64,000 nt of DNA from DAITBA01 sp036824005 (GCA_036824005.1 DAITBA010000014.1:1-64000), one strand, 5' to 3'. Shown: positions 1 to 10,562, counted from the stretch's first letter. Translations and numbers: made by a program. Notes: a model not told the origin generated them from the letters alone.

Positions 1-20
1 GAGTTGCGCGACGTGCAGAA

Positions 21-54
21 ACGGCGACGGCGGCCTGCGGGCCGCCGTCGCCGT
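21..54. terminator. Perfect GC-rich hairpin, possible terminator
   Basis: Bases 21-35 and 40-54 are exact reverse complements, giving a 15 bp stem (ACGGCGACGGCGGCC on the left arm) with a 4-base loop. No clear T-run follows on either strand (TCGTCT on plus), so it may be a Rho-assisted or bidirectional stop. It lies downstream of the minus-strand membrane-protein gene that ends at 117. Confidence 0.5.
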
Positions 55-116
55 TCGTCTACCTGCCGCCCACGGTCACCGATGCACGCGTGGGCGTGAC
101 GAACGCATCCTCACGA

Positions 117-935
117 CTACTCGGGATTGGAGGCGTGCTCGCCGCCGGTGCCGAGCCTGAGCAGATAAACTGCCACCACGAGGCCCACTGCCAGGTAGGC
201 TCCGATGTAAAGCATGCCGAGAGGGCGGTTGACGAAGTCGAACAATCGCAGATTCAGTAGCGCTGCGGCTGTGATGAACACGATCAAGCCAAACGACGCG
301 TAACCGGTATGCTGAAGGGGCGCAAGTCCCTTGGCGACGATCAACGGAGCAGCGCTCAGGGCGAGCGCCAGATATAGCGCACCGAAGCTGCGAAGTGTGA
401 ACAGCGATATGACTTCGGGGAATACCCGGCCGCCGCGCCCCCCGGCGGTGCTCAGAGTGCCGTACAGGCCGAGAAACAGCACGAACACGACATAGGCCAC
501 GGTAAACACGCGCGCGGTCATCGTCATCGGTGCGCCAACCAGCCGCAGCGCCGGACGGTGCAGCACCCACTCAGAGATACCGATTCCCGCCGCAGTGCAG
601 TTGACGGCCAGCGCCCCCAAGTACAACCACGCAAGGCCGTTGCTGAGGAGAAGCTTATCCCGGAAGGCGATCACCACGATTGCCTGGAACAAACCGAAAA
701 GCCACAGGTACAGCAGCGGCGCGTAGGTCAGCGACCAGTCCCAGCGCCGGGTGCATACCCACGCCAACCAGGCGTTGCCCAGACACCACCCGCCGATGGT
801 CATGGCGACGAAGGGCGATACCTTCCAGGCGAACATGGTCGCCGCTGCCTCGGGCATGAAGAATAGGATGGTGCCGAGCAGCGCATACAACGCCGCGAGC
901 GTGTAGGTCAGATACCAGGAAACGGAGGAAAGCAC
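117..935 (-). CDS. Polytopic membrane protein of unknown function
   Basis: A 272-residue, very hydrophobic protein with about seven to eight membrane segments. I do not recognise a family and see no catalytic motif, so no function is assigned. Two starts are possible. The GTG at 935 has a good Shine-Dalgarno sequence, GAGGGA, ten bases upstream. The GTG at 956 overlaps the stop codon of the upstream SRAP gene (GTGA) but has a weak ribosome site. In both cases the gene is tightly linked to the SRAP gene and probably translated from the same message. The frame stays open further upstream, inside the SRAP gene, but that part reads as arginine-rich shadow sequence. A strong hairpin follows the stop. 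Confidence 0.75.
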   Translation of the reverse strand: MLSSVSWYLTYTLAALYALLGTILFFMPEAAATMFAWKVSPFVAMTIGGWCLGNAWLAWVCTRRWDWSLTYAPLLYLWLFGLFQAIVVIAFRDKLLLSNGLAWLYLGALAVNCTAAGIGISEWVLHRPALRLVGAPMTMTARVFTVAYVVFVLFLGLYGTLSTAGGRGGRVFPEVISLFTLRSFGALYLALALSAAPLIVAKGLAPLQHTGYASFGLIVFITAAALLNLRLFDFVNRPLGMLYIGAYLAVGLVVAVYLLRLGTGGEHASNPE

Positions 936-952
936 GGCCGCTCGATCCCTCG

Positions 953-1621
953 TCACGCGGCTTCGGCTGCCGGCTCGATGCAGTCGGGCTCGTCGACTCG
1001 CGCGTTGTTCACCTTCTTCGAAACCGGGTAGGCCAGCATGTGCGCGGCGCAGCACGGCCGCAACATTGCGGCCGCGTCTGCGGCATCCGCAGTCAGCCAT
1101 TTGCCATACTCTCCGGGCGCCAGGATGGCCGGCATGCGCGTATGCAAGGTGCGTAGCAGTTCATTGGCCTCGGTCGTAATGATGCTGAAGCTCTCGACCG
1201 GTTCGCCGCCAGGAGATCGCCAGACCTCCCACAGCCCGGCAAAACCGAACAACGGTGTGTCGGCGGGTTTGATGCGGTAGGGCTGCTTGCCGTGCACAAG
1301 CGTCTTCCACTCGAAGAAACCGCTCGCCGGCACGATGCAGCGGCGCCTCTTGAAACCCGCGCGAAACGCCGGTGCCGTGGCCACCGTCTCGGCGCGGGCG
1401 TTGATCGTCCGGTAGCCGATCTTCTCGTCCTTCGCCCAGAAGGGAATGAGCCCCCAGCGCAGCATGGCCAAGGCGCGCCCGCCATCCTCGGCCAGCCGGA
1501 CGACGGGAGCCGACTGGCCCGGCGCGATGTTGTAACGCGGACGCAGCGCGGGCAGGATGCCCAGCTCGAAGCAGAGCTGAATTACGGCAGGATTTTCATT
1601 GAGATCGTAGCGCCCGCACAT
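953..1621 (-). CDS. yedK: SRAP-domain abasic-site-binding protein (YedK/HMCES family)
   Basis: 222 residues beginning MCGRY. The Cys2 exposed after Met removal is the residue that forms a thiazolidine crosslink to abasic sites in single-stranded DNA in this family. Other family marks are NIAPGQ near residue 32, RWGLIPFWAKD near 75, INARAET near 93 and the CIVPASGFFEW block near 115. The fold covers the full length, which is normal for the family. The known role is shielding abasic sites at stalled forks, and many homologues are SOS-linked, but I see no LexA box upstream. It follows the hybrid kinase gene by 80 bases on the same strand and overlaps or abuts the membrane-protein gene downstream. 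Confidence 0.93.
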   Translation of the reverse strand: MCGRYDLNENPAVIQLCFELGILPALRPRYNIAPGQSAPVVRLAEDGGRALAMLRWGLIPFWAKDEKIGYRTINARAETVATAPAFRAGFKRRRCIVPASGFFEWKTLVHGKQPYRIKPADTPLFGFAGLWEVWRSPGGEPVESFSIITTEANELLRTLHTRMPAILAPGEYGKWLTADAADAAAMLRPCCAAHMLAYPVSKKVNNARVDEPDCIEPAAEAA

Positions 1622-1701
1622 CGGACAATGCTACGAAGGCGGCGTCGCTCTGGCAAGTGCCGTGGCGGAAACCTCTGCCGACGCGGCACTGAAATCGAAT
1701 C

Positions 1702-3939
<2,238 letters not shown>

Positions 3940-4174
3940 TGCAATGTCGGGCCGCTGCGATACTCCGTTACGTCGATCCGCCGCGTCGGCGTACCACCGC
4001 CCGCGCAGCGCTCTCCCCCAGGTTCCAGCCGCTCACGGAGAATCACGGACAAACCGGGCGGCATCGATCCACCGCAGGAATAACGGATGAAAGACGAGGC
4101 AACTTTAAGCGATGGCAACCGGAACAACAGGCCCGCGCCGCGGCGCCATGCCGGGTTGCACCGCCTCGGCGGCA

Positions 4175-5353
4175 CTACCGTCGGCGATAGACAGCTGCCG
4201 GGTCCCTCTCGGGAGGGGTGTCCGGAGGCTGGGCGCGGCGCGCCTCCGCGGCCAGTCGGTCCGCGTTGTCGCCGGTAAGCGCCCGGAGAAACGCCACCAA
4301 TTGCCGCTTCTCTGCGCCGCTCAAACCCAAGGGCTTGACCAACGGGTCGAGGTGGGGATTGGCGATGCCGCCGCGGTCGTAGAACTCCACCACGTCCTCC
4401 AGCGTGGCAAGCGAACCGTCGTGCATGTAAGGCGAGGTCAGCGCCACGTTGCGCAGGCCGGGGGTGCGGTACTTCCACGAATCCGCTGGATCGAGGGTGA
4501 CTTCATAGCGACCTACGTCGGGAATGGGTGGCTCGAAGGCTTCCAGATCCTTGTCTGTCACCTCCGTGTGTACGCCTGGGGCCAGCTGCACCTTGTGCCG
4601 GCGCACGAGCTGCATGCTGTTGGCGTACCCTATGCCGGTGTTGTGAAAGTCCTGGTCCGAAAACAGCGCGTGCCGCGGGCCGATGGTGTGGCAGGCGGCG
4701 CAACCGCCCTTGCCGGCGAACAGCCGGAAGCCCGCCTGCTCCTCTGCGTTCAGCGCGTCCTTGCGCTTGCCGTAGTACCAGCGGTCGAAGCGCGAATTGG
4801 CCGAGAGCACGGTGCGCTGGTATGCGGCGAGCGCCTGCCCGACATTCGCGGCGTTCGGGCCGCGGCCGAACGTCCGCTCAAACCGGCCCTTGTACTCGGG
4901 CAGCAGCCGGATCTTCTCGACGACATAGCCCATTGACGGATTGGCCATCTCGTTGCCTGCAAGCAGGGGCCCCCACACCTGATTCTCCAGGGAGAACTCG
5001 CGCCCGTCATGAAACAGTTGCTCGACGTAGGCAACGTTGAAGATCGTCGGCGAATTGCGCCGTACGCTCTGCCCTTCCAGACCAACCGCGGTACCCAGCT
5101 CGTTGGAGGTGAAGCCCTGCTCCGGCACATGACACATGCCGCACGACAGCGTGTTGTTGTGGGACAGGCGCCGGTCCATGAACAGCATGCGGCCAAGTTC
5201 CACCTTGGCGCTGGTGATGGGATTCTCCGGCGGCACCGGCACCGGCGGCAGGCCAAGGGACGCTTTCGGCGGCGGCGCGATGGGGCCGGCGGCCGCAAGC
5301 GACGCAAGGCCCATGAGCAGAATCGCTCCGGCGTATGCGCCGACCACCTTCAA
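4175..5353 (-). CDS. MauG-like dihaem c-type cytochrome (CcpA/MauG family)
   Basis: 392 residues with an N-terminal Sec signal (cleavage probably after the alanines near residue 22), so periplasmic. Two CXXCH haem sites: CGMCH (Cys71, Cys74, His75) and CAACH (Cys218, Cys221, His222), the spacing expected of bacterial dihaem peroxidases and MauG. The C-terminal block SPYMHDGSLATLEDVV is also typical. The family either reduces H2O2 or, as MauG, oxidises residues of a partner protein; sequence alone does not separate these. Its ATG overlaps the SCO stop codon by four bases, so it is the third gene of mtoX-sco-mauG. In published methanethiol-oxidase clusters a mauG-type gene accompanies mtoX and SCO. 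Removal of the H2O2 that MTO makes, or MTO maturation, are both plausible roles. Confidence 0.93.
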   Translation of the reverse strand: MKVVGAYAGAILLMGLASLAAAGPIAPPPKASLGLPPVPVPPENPITSAKVELGRMLFMDRRLSHNNTLSCGMCHVPEQGFTSNELGTAVGLEGQSVRRNSPTIFNVAYVEQLFHDGREFSLENQVWGPLLAGNEMANPSMGYVVEKIRLLPEYKGRFERTFGRGPNAANVGQALAAYQRTVLSANSRFDRWYYGKRKDALNAEEQAGFRLFAGKGGCAACHTIGPRHALFSDQDFHNTGIGYANSMQLVRRHKVQLAPGVHTEVTDKDLEAFEPPIPDVGRYEVTLDPADSWKYRTPGLRNVALTSPYMHDGSLATLEDVVEFYDRGGIANPHLDPLVKPLGLSGAEKRQLVAFLRALTGDNADRLAAEARRAQPPDTPPERDPAAVYRRR

Positions 5354-6051
5354 TGCAGTCGCACTCCCTGCTCCATCAGCAGCGTCTTGACATCGTTGAT
5401 CACTACCTCAGGCAACAGATAGTCGGCGGCATAGATCTCCCGCACAATCCCTTTGGCATCGACGAGAAACACCTTGAGCACGTGAGCGAAGCGGCCGGAT
5501 GGTCTGCCCGTAGCCGCATCGATGCTTTGTGCGACGTCCTGCCCGAAGCCATCGACGAGCGGCAACAGTTGCCGGACCGAGGCCGTGGTGAGGAAGTCCC
5601 AGCGCACGCCACGATAGTCTTGCCCGTGATCGCCGCTGTACAGCGCCATCATCTGCGGCGTATCCCGTTCCGGATCGAAGGAAAGACTGACGATGCGCAC
5701 CCGCCCGTGGGCCGCGGGCAACGATTCCAACGCGCCCTTCACCTGATGCAGGACGAGGAAGGCATAGGGGCAGCCGCCCGCGTCGCTGCAGTTCGTGTAC
5801 ATGAACGACAGAAGTGTCACCGTGCCGCGCGTGAACTGTGCCAGACGCCGTCGCTTTCCGGTTGCGTCCAATACGTCACCATCCGTCGCCGGCTGGATGC
5901 GTTGCAGGGTGTAGGTGCCGGGCGCCGGGGGAACGAAATCCATCACTGGCCTGCCATCTTTCGCCGCCGTGGCCGCGGCGAAAAGAAGGAAGACCCCACA
6001 TGCGACCCGAATCGGGCCGGGCAGTTGCCTCGGGAGGAGCAGATCAAACAT
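5350..6051 (-). CDS. SCO1/SenC/PrrC-family copper chaperone, CX5C variant
   Basis: 233 residues with a hydrophobic N-terminal signal or anchor (about 12-30) and a thioredoxin-like SCO domain. The copper site differs from the usual CXXXC: the cysteines are Cys88 and Cys94 (NCSDAGGCPY), a CX5C arrangement with two extra residues. The third ligand expected in SCO proteins is present as His190 in FAHVLKVFLVD. The SLSFDPERDTP block is typical. It starts three bases after mtoX ends and overlaps the MauG-like gene by four bases, so the three genes should be co-transcribed. It probably delivers copper to the methanethiol oxidase encoded just upstream. The second SCO protein in this window (7754-8335) has the normal CXXXC site. 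Confidence 0.93.
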   Translation of the reverse strand: MFDLLLPRQLPGPIRVACGVFLLFAAATAAKDGRPVMDFVPPAPGTYTLQRIQPATDGDVLDATGKRRRLAQFTRGTVTLLSFMYTNCSDAGGCPYAFLVLHQVKGALESLPAAHGRVRIVSLSFDPERDTPQMMALYSGDHGQDYRGVRWDFLTTASVRQLLPLVDGFGQDVAQSIDAATGRPSGRFAHVLKVFLVDAKGIVREIYAADYLLPEVVINDVKTLLMEQGVRLH

Positions 6052-6054
6052 CCA

Positions 6055-7416
6055 TCATCGCGCGTGGGCCAGCGTGGCGGACACGTCGCCGCGGGCGGCA
6101 TCCAGTGGCTTAAGGGTGGAAAGATCCCGCGCCTGGAACTTCATGTGGTGAGCGCGCCCCAACTTCTCCTTGTAGAAATCGATGTACACCTTCTCCTTCA
6201 GCTCCTTCCCGTCCCAGTCGTAGATCTTCAGGAACTGCTCGTCGTCCTTGCCTTTCTTGTCCCAGTTGCCCAGCAGCGACGAGGTTACATACACGCGCTT
6301 GCCGTCGAAGCTCTGGGACACCATGTTTACCTGAGACCCCACCTTCTTCTGGTAGACCTCCTTGACATTGGTGTGGTCGGACAGGTCGAAGTAGCGCACC
6401 GTGCCATCCATGAAGGTGGACACCCATAGCGCCTTGCCATCGGCGGTGATTGAGATGTCCACCGGCAGCGGGATCTTCGCCGGGTCGCCGATGGTGGCGA
6501 TTTCCTTCACCTGCCACTCGCCCTTGGCGTCTTGTTTGTACATCCACATCTTCGAAGTCAGCGCTGACGTGGTGAGCGCCCAGTTCTCGCCCGCCTTCCA
6601 TGACCAGCGCACCTCTAGCGGCGCGCCAGGCGTCTGGAATACCTTGATCGGCTTGAACGTTTTCAGGTCCCACATGACGGAGGTGTTGCCGAAGCGCTTC
6701 ATAGCCTCGCCGTCCTTGACCAGCTTGCCCAGGTCCATCATGTAGTTGTTCCAGCCGGTGAAGGAGGTCGTGAGAAACACGTTCTTCTGCGGATTGACGC
6801 CAGCATCGTAGCCATAGCCGTCGCCGCCGTCCTTGGGGATGGGATAACTGGCAACGTGATCACCCTTGTTGTTGTACACGACGATGCCTGTCTCGCCGCC
6901 GTGGTCGCGGTTGTTGGACAAGGGCGTAATCAGCATGCGCCCAGGCAACGCGATGAAGGAGTGCGGACCCACGTAGCCGCCGCTCTTCTGGACGAAGTCG
7001 GTGATCGTCCTGATCAGTTTCGGCTTTCCAGGGTTCGTGCCGATGTCGAAGATGTAGATCTTGTTCGAGTCCAGCGCCCCACCCCAGAGGTAGCGCCGAT
7101 CGTCGGATAGTCCGACGTGGTGCACCTCGCCTCTGCCGCCCAGGGACAGCCTGTGGATGATCTTGCCGTAGGTCTTGGAGGCGGGATTGACGTCGATGGT
7201 GACCAGCTTGTCCGAGCCGTCACCCACACCCTTCACGCCTAGCGTCCAGACATAGACCAGATCCTCCTGCCCCTTGATCAGGGGCGTGAACGGCGAGCAG
7301 CTGGTCTCATCGGCAAACGATGACGGCGACGCCAGGGCGATACCGGCCGCGCCCGTCGCCAGCGCGGTCCTGAGACTCCGGCCTGCGATCGATCCTGCAT
7401 TCCTAGTCTGCATCAT
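6055..7416 (-). CDS. mtoX: Methanethiol oxidase (SBP56 / selenium-binding protein family)
   Basis: 453 residues from ATG 7416; a second ATG follows directly at 7413. A strong Shine-Dalgarno sequence (AAAGGAGGA) lies just upstream, so a longer reading from 7494 is unlikely. The N-terminus is a Sec-type signal ending near SSFADE. The rest is a full-length SBP56 beta-propeller. The family enzyme is a periplasmic copper protein that converts methanethiol, O2 and water to formaldehyde, H2S and H2O2. Candidate metal histidines are all present: HH at 99-100 (GEVHHVG), His152 (GPHSF), His172 (RDHGG) and HH at 423-424 (GRAHHMKF). First gene of mtoX-sco-mauG, divergent from a second sco-mtoX pair. No in-frame UGA, so it is not a selenoprotein. 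Confidence 0.93.
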   Translation of the reverse strand: MMQTRNAGSIAGRSLRTALATGAAGIALASPSSFADETSCSPFTPLIKGQEDLVYVWTLGVKGVGDGSDKLVTIDVNPASKTYGKIIHRLSLGGRGEVHHVGLSDDRRYLWGGALDSNKIYIFDIGTNPGKPKLIRTITDFVQKSGGYVGPHSFIALPGRMLITPLSNNRDHGGETGIVVYNNKGDHVASYPIPKDGGDGYGYDAGVNPQKNVFLTTSFTGWNNYMMDLGKLVKDGEAMKRFGNTSVMWDLKTFKPIKVFQTPGAPLEVRWSWKAGENWALTTSALTSKMWMYKQDAKGEWQVKEIATIGDPAKIPLPVDISITADGKALWVSTFMDGTVRYFDLSDHTNVKEVYQKKVGSQVNMVSQSFDGKRVYVTSSLLGNWDKKGKDDEQFLKIYDWDGKELKEKVYIDFYKEKLGRAHHMKFQARDLSTLKPLDAARGDVSATLAHAR

Positions 7417-7753
7417 GGTCTCCTCCTTTGGCTCACAAGGGTGCCGTACCAGTGCGCGCGGATTCCTTACCGCGCCGGTCGCGGCGAATGTCATCGGGTA
7501 GCACGTCTAAACTATAGTGGCCTGCCGGCATGACGTCACGAAAAAAATACTTCTCGCATCACCGCCGCTTGGCGCAATCAGGATGCCGCGCGCCGACGGT
7601 CGGTGAATCAAACGGGACCGACATACCGATGCCAGTGTTGTCAGCGCGCCGTCGTCCCTCCATACTTCAGCCGGTCGGGATTGGGAGGCGTCCGTCCGTA
7701 CGTCCGGAAGGAGGCGCCCCACGATCGTGCCAGCGCTGTCCGAGAGCCATGCC
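7417..7753. promoter_or_regulatory. Divergent control region between the two mto operons
   Basis: A 337-base non-coding gap separates the mtoX start (minus) from the sco start (plus), so promoters for both operons should lie here. Three CGTCC pentamers (7689-7693, 7693-7697, 7701-7705) are flanked by two near-identical GGAGGCGYCC copies (7684-7693 and 7710-7719, 26 bases apart), a possible regulator site close to the plus-strand gene. I could not find a convincing sigma-70 or sigma-54 promoter by eye. The ribosome site of mtoX occupies 7421-7428. Confidence 0.5.
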
Positions 7754-8335
7754 ATGTTCGGCCGTTTTCTTGCCTGCGTCGCGCTGCGCCAGGCGCTGCT
7801 GTTACTGTCGATCGCCATGCCGCTGTACGGAAGTGCCGGCAAGGCTGAGAGTGTCGCCTTGGGCGGTGACTTCATCCTCGCCGATGCGGCCGGCGGCAGT
7901 TTCCGCCTCGCAGCATATCGGGGCCGGGTGGTGCTCGTATACTTCGGCTACACCGGCTGCCCCGACCTGTGCCCTACGCAACTGAGTACCATGCGTGCCG
8001 TGCTCAGACAACTGGGAGGGCTGCGGAACCAAGTAACACCTGTGTTCATCTCCGTCGATCCGGCGCGGGATACGCCGCCGGTCCTGCGCGAATACGTGCG
8101 CACCTTCGACCCGGCCATTGTTCCGCTCACTGGCAGCAAAGGTGAGCTGCAGCGCGTCGCGCGCGCCTACGGTGCGGATTTCCGCTACGCTACGGGAAAC
8201 GGCCGCAGCTACACGGTGGATCACTCCACCCATTTGTTCGTCGTGGACAGACAGGGGCGTCTGGTGCGCGTTCTGCCTCACGGCACCCCGGTCGAGGAAA
8301 TCGTGAAAGTGGTCAATGAGCTGATCGGACGATGA
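7754..8335 (+). CDS. SCO1/SenC-family copper chaperone, canonical CXXXC
   Basis: 193 residues from ATG 7754, preceded by GAGAG; an in-frame ATG at 7727 would add nine residues ahead of the signal peptide. The hydrophobic signal or anchor covers about 10-26. The SCO copper site is complete: Cys69 and Cys73 (GCPDLCPTQ) and His157 (VDHST), with the ISVDPARDTP block between them. SCO proteins bind and deliver copper in the periplasm, best known for the CuA centre of cytochrome oxidase. Here the only neighbour on its strand is an MTO paralogue that starts 52 bases later, so that protein is the likely client. It is a distinct family member from the CX5C protein at 5350-6051, not a recent copy of it. 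Confidence 0.93.
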   Translation: MFGRFLACVALRQALLLLSIAMPLYGSAGKAESVALGGDFILADAAGGSFRLAAYRGRVVLVYFGYTGCPDLCPTQLSTMRAVLRQLGGLRNQVTPVFISVDPARDTPPVLREYVRTFDPAIVPLTGSKGELQRVARAYGADFRYATGNGRSYTVDHSTHLFVVDRQGRLVRVLPHGTPVEEIVKVVNELIGR

Positions 8336-8387
8336 AGCACTGCCCCTGTCCTTGCGGCGACGCCGCCCTGCCTGTCTGAGAAGAGCG

Positions 8388-9743
8388 ATGCCCGCGACAA
8401 GACCGATCCGCACTGCCACGGCCATTCTCTCCGCCTCCGTTCTGATCGGCTGGGCAGTCCGCCCGGCACAAGCGGACGAAACCCGTCACTCGCCCTACGT
8501 TGCAAGCATGATCAAGGGCCAGGAAGACTACGTGCACGTCTGGACGGCTGGCGTCCAGGGGGTGGGCGACGAAGCGGACAAGCTGGTAACGGTCGATGTC
8601 AACCCGACGTCGAAGACTTACGGTAAGGTCGTGCATTCGCTGACGGTCGGCGGGCGCGGCGAAGCAAATCATCTGGGCTTCGGCGACGACCGCAAGCACT
8701 TGTGGGCCGGCCGACTCGATGACAGCAAGATGTTCGTGTTCGACGTCGGCAGCAATCCGGCGCGGCCGCGGATCGTCAAGACCATCATCGACCTGCCGAA
8801 GAAGACCGGCTACGTCGGCCCCCGCGCGTTCTGCGCCGTGCCCGGGCGCATGCTGGTTCAGTCCCTCTCCAATTCCAAGGATCACGGCGGCATGACCGGC
8901 ATCGCAGTCTACAGCAACAAAGGCGATTTCCTCGCCAAGTACGATATGCCGTTAGAAGTGCTCGGCACGAAGGGCGACGGTTTCGGCTATGACCTTGCCA
9001 TCAGCCCGGCGAAGACCGTTCTGCTCAGCTCGAGCTTCGGCGGCCGCAACCTCTACATGGCGAACCCGGATCGTCTGCTCAAGGAGAGCGATGCCACGAG
9101 GAAGTTCGGCAACACCTTGATCGTCTGGGAGCTCAAGTCCATGAGGCCGGTGAGAATCCTCAACGTGCCGGGCAGCCCGATGGAAATCCGCTGGTCACCA
9201 CGGGTAAGCGACGGTTGGGCAATCGCTGCCTCGGCGCTGACTGCGGCGCTTTCCCTCGTTCGGCAGGACGCCCAGGGCCTCTGGCAGGCGCGGGAGGTGG
9301 CGCGGATCGGCGGGCCCGGAACGTCGCCGCTGCCGGCTGACATGAGCATCACCGCCGACGGCAAGGGCCTGTGGCTGGGCACGTTCATGGACGGCATGGT
9401 GCGCTACTTTGACCTGTCCGATCCCGAGCACCCGAAGCAGGTCTATGCGAAGAGAGTAGGCTCCCAGGTAGGCACTGTTGCCCAGAGCGTCGATGGCAAG
9501 CGCATTTACGTCAGCTCGTCGCTGTTCTCTAACTGGGACAAGCGGGGCGCCGACGACCAGCAGTTCCTCGCCCTATACCACTGGGACGGCAGCGAGTTGA
9601 AGGAACAGTGGCGCATCGACTTTTACCGCGAAAAACTCGGCCGCGCCGGCCACATGCAATTCAGCGCCAGGCCGGCGAGGGTCGCCACGCCCGGCTTCGG
9701 CGAGCCGCCGCCCGCTTCTCCGTCGCGGCCGACGCCCGAGTAG
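8388..9743 (+). CDS. Divergent methanethiol-oxidase paralogue (SBP56 family)
   Basis: 451 residues from ATG 8388 (AGAAGAG seven bases upstream). Sec signal ends near RPAQADE. Full-length SBP56 fold, clearly homologous along its whole length to the product of 6055-7416 (shared blocks VGDEADKLVT/VGDGSDKLVT, TFMDGMVRYFDLSD/TFMDGTVRYFDLSD). Several histidines of that protein are replaced: NH instead of HH at 94-95, Arg146 instead of His (GPRAF), and GH instead of HH at 421-422. His95, His422 and the RDHGG-type histidine (KDHGG) remain. The metal site may therefore be altered, weak or used for another purpose. The C-terminus is proline-rich. It is paired with a canonical SCO gene and converges on dapB with a 12-base gap. 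Not a pseudogene: the frame is intact. Confidence 0.9.
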   Translation: MPATRPIRTATAILSASVLIGWAVRPAQADETRHSPYVASMIKGQEDYVHVWTAGVQGVGDEADKLVTVDVNPTSKTYGKVVHSLTVGGRGEANHLGFGDDRKHLWAGRLDDSKMFVFDVGSNPARPRIVKTIIDLPKKTGYVGPRAFCAVPGRMLVQSLSNSKDHGGMTGIAVYSNKGDFLAKYDMPLEVLGTKGDGFGYDLAISPAKTVLLSSSFGGRNLYMANPDRLLKESDATRKFGNTLIVWELKSMRPVRILNVPGSPMEIRWSPRVSDGWAIAASALTAALSLVRQDAQGLWQAREVARIGGPGTSPLPADMSITADGKGLWLGTFMDGMVRYFDLSDPEHPKQVYAKRVGSQVGTVAQSVDGKRIYVSSSLFSNWDKRGADDQQFLALYHWDGSELKEQWRIDFYREKLGRAGHMQFSARPARVATPGFGEPPPASPSRPTPE

Positions 9744-9755
9744 CGCGAGAACAGC

Positions 9756-10562
9756 TCAACGAAGACCGAGCACGTCCTGCATGTCGAACAGGCCGCTGCG
9801 CTTCACGGCCATGAATCGCGCCGCACGCAGCGCGCCCAGTGCGTAGGGGATGCGACTGGCGGCCTTATGGGTGATCTCGACGCGCTCGCCCGTGCCGGCG
9901 AAAAGGACGGTGTGATCGCCGACGATGTCGCCGCCGCGCACCGTGGCAAAGCCGATGGTGGATGGATCGCGCTCGCCCGTGACCCCTTCGCGACCGTAGA
10001 CGGCGACCTTCGACAGGTCGCGCCCAAGCGCCTCGGCCACCACCTCGCCCATGCGCAGCGCCGTGCCGGACGGCGCATCCACCTTGTGCCGATGATGGGC
10101 CTCGATGACCTCGATGTCATAGCCGTGGCTGAGAACACGGGCGGCGACGTCAAGCAATTTGAATACGAGATTGACACCCACGCTCATGTTCGGCGCGAAA
10201 GTGATGGCGATATCCCGCGCCGCCTCCTGGATCTCAAGCTTCTGCGCTGCGCTGAAACCCGTCGTGCCAATCACCATAGACACGCCAAGCCGCCGGCACA
10301 GGGACAGATGCGCCAGCGTGCCCTCGGGCCGGGTGAAATCGATCAGGCAATCCGCCTGCTTCAACCCGGCATGCACGTCGTCGCTGATCGCAACGCCGCA
10401 GGGCACGCCGCAGAACTCGCCCGCGTCCTTGCCCAGCGCCGGCACCCCCGCCTGCTCGAGGGCCGCCGCAAGCTGCATGTCCTGTGCCTTGAGCACGGTC
10501 TCGATCAGCATCCGGCCCATGCGGCCAGAACTGCCGGCAATAGCGATACGCAGTCTGGTCAT
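9756..10562 (-). CDS. dapB: 4-hydroxy-tetrahydrodipicolinate reductase
   Basis: 268 residues, the usual length. N-terminal Rossmann motif GSSGRMGRM (about 10-18) for NAD(P)H and the signature EAHHRHKVDAPSGTA near 157-171 with the catalytic His/Lys. It reduces the dehydrated product of DapA to tetrahydrodipicolinate in the lysine/diaminopimelate pathway, in the cytoplasm. It lies 38 bases downstream of bamE on the same strand, the usual neighbour in betaproteobacteria, and converges on the MTO paralogue. Confidence 0.97.
   Translation of the reverse strand: MTRLRIAIAGSSGRMGRMLIETVLKAQDMQLAAALEQAGVPALGKDAGEFCGVPCGVAISDDVHAGLKQADCLIDFTRPEGTLAHLSLCRRLGVSMVIGTTGFSAAQKLEIQEAARDIAITFAPNMSVGVNLVFKLLDVAARVLSHGYDIEVIEAHHRHKVDAPSGTALRMGEVVAEALGRDLSKVAVYGREGVTGERDPSTIGFATVRGGDIVGDHTVLFAGTGERVEITHKAASRIPYALGALRAARFMAVKRSGLFDMQDVLGLR

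Noticed and set aside
6055..7416. Selenocysteine codon in the SBP56 gene (selenium-binding protein name)
   Set aside because: The frame has no internal UGA; the family name is historical and the enzyme is copper-dependent.
7417..7753. Sigma-54 promoter for the mto operons
   Set aside because: TGGC occurs near 7515, but no GC dinucleotide at the correct spacing with flanking consensus was found.
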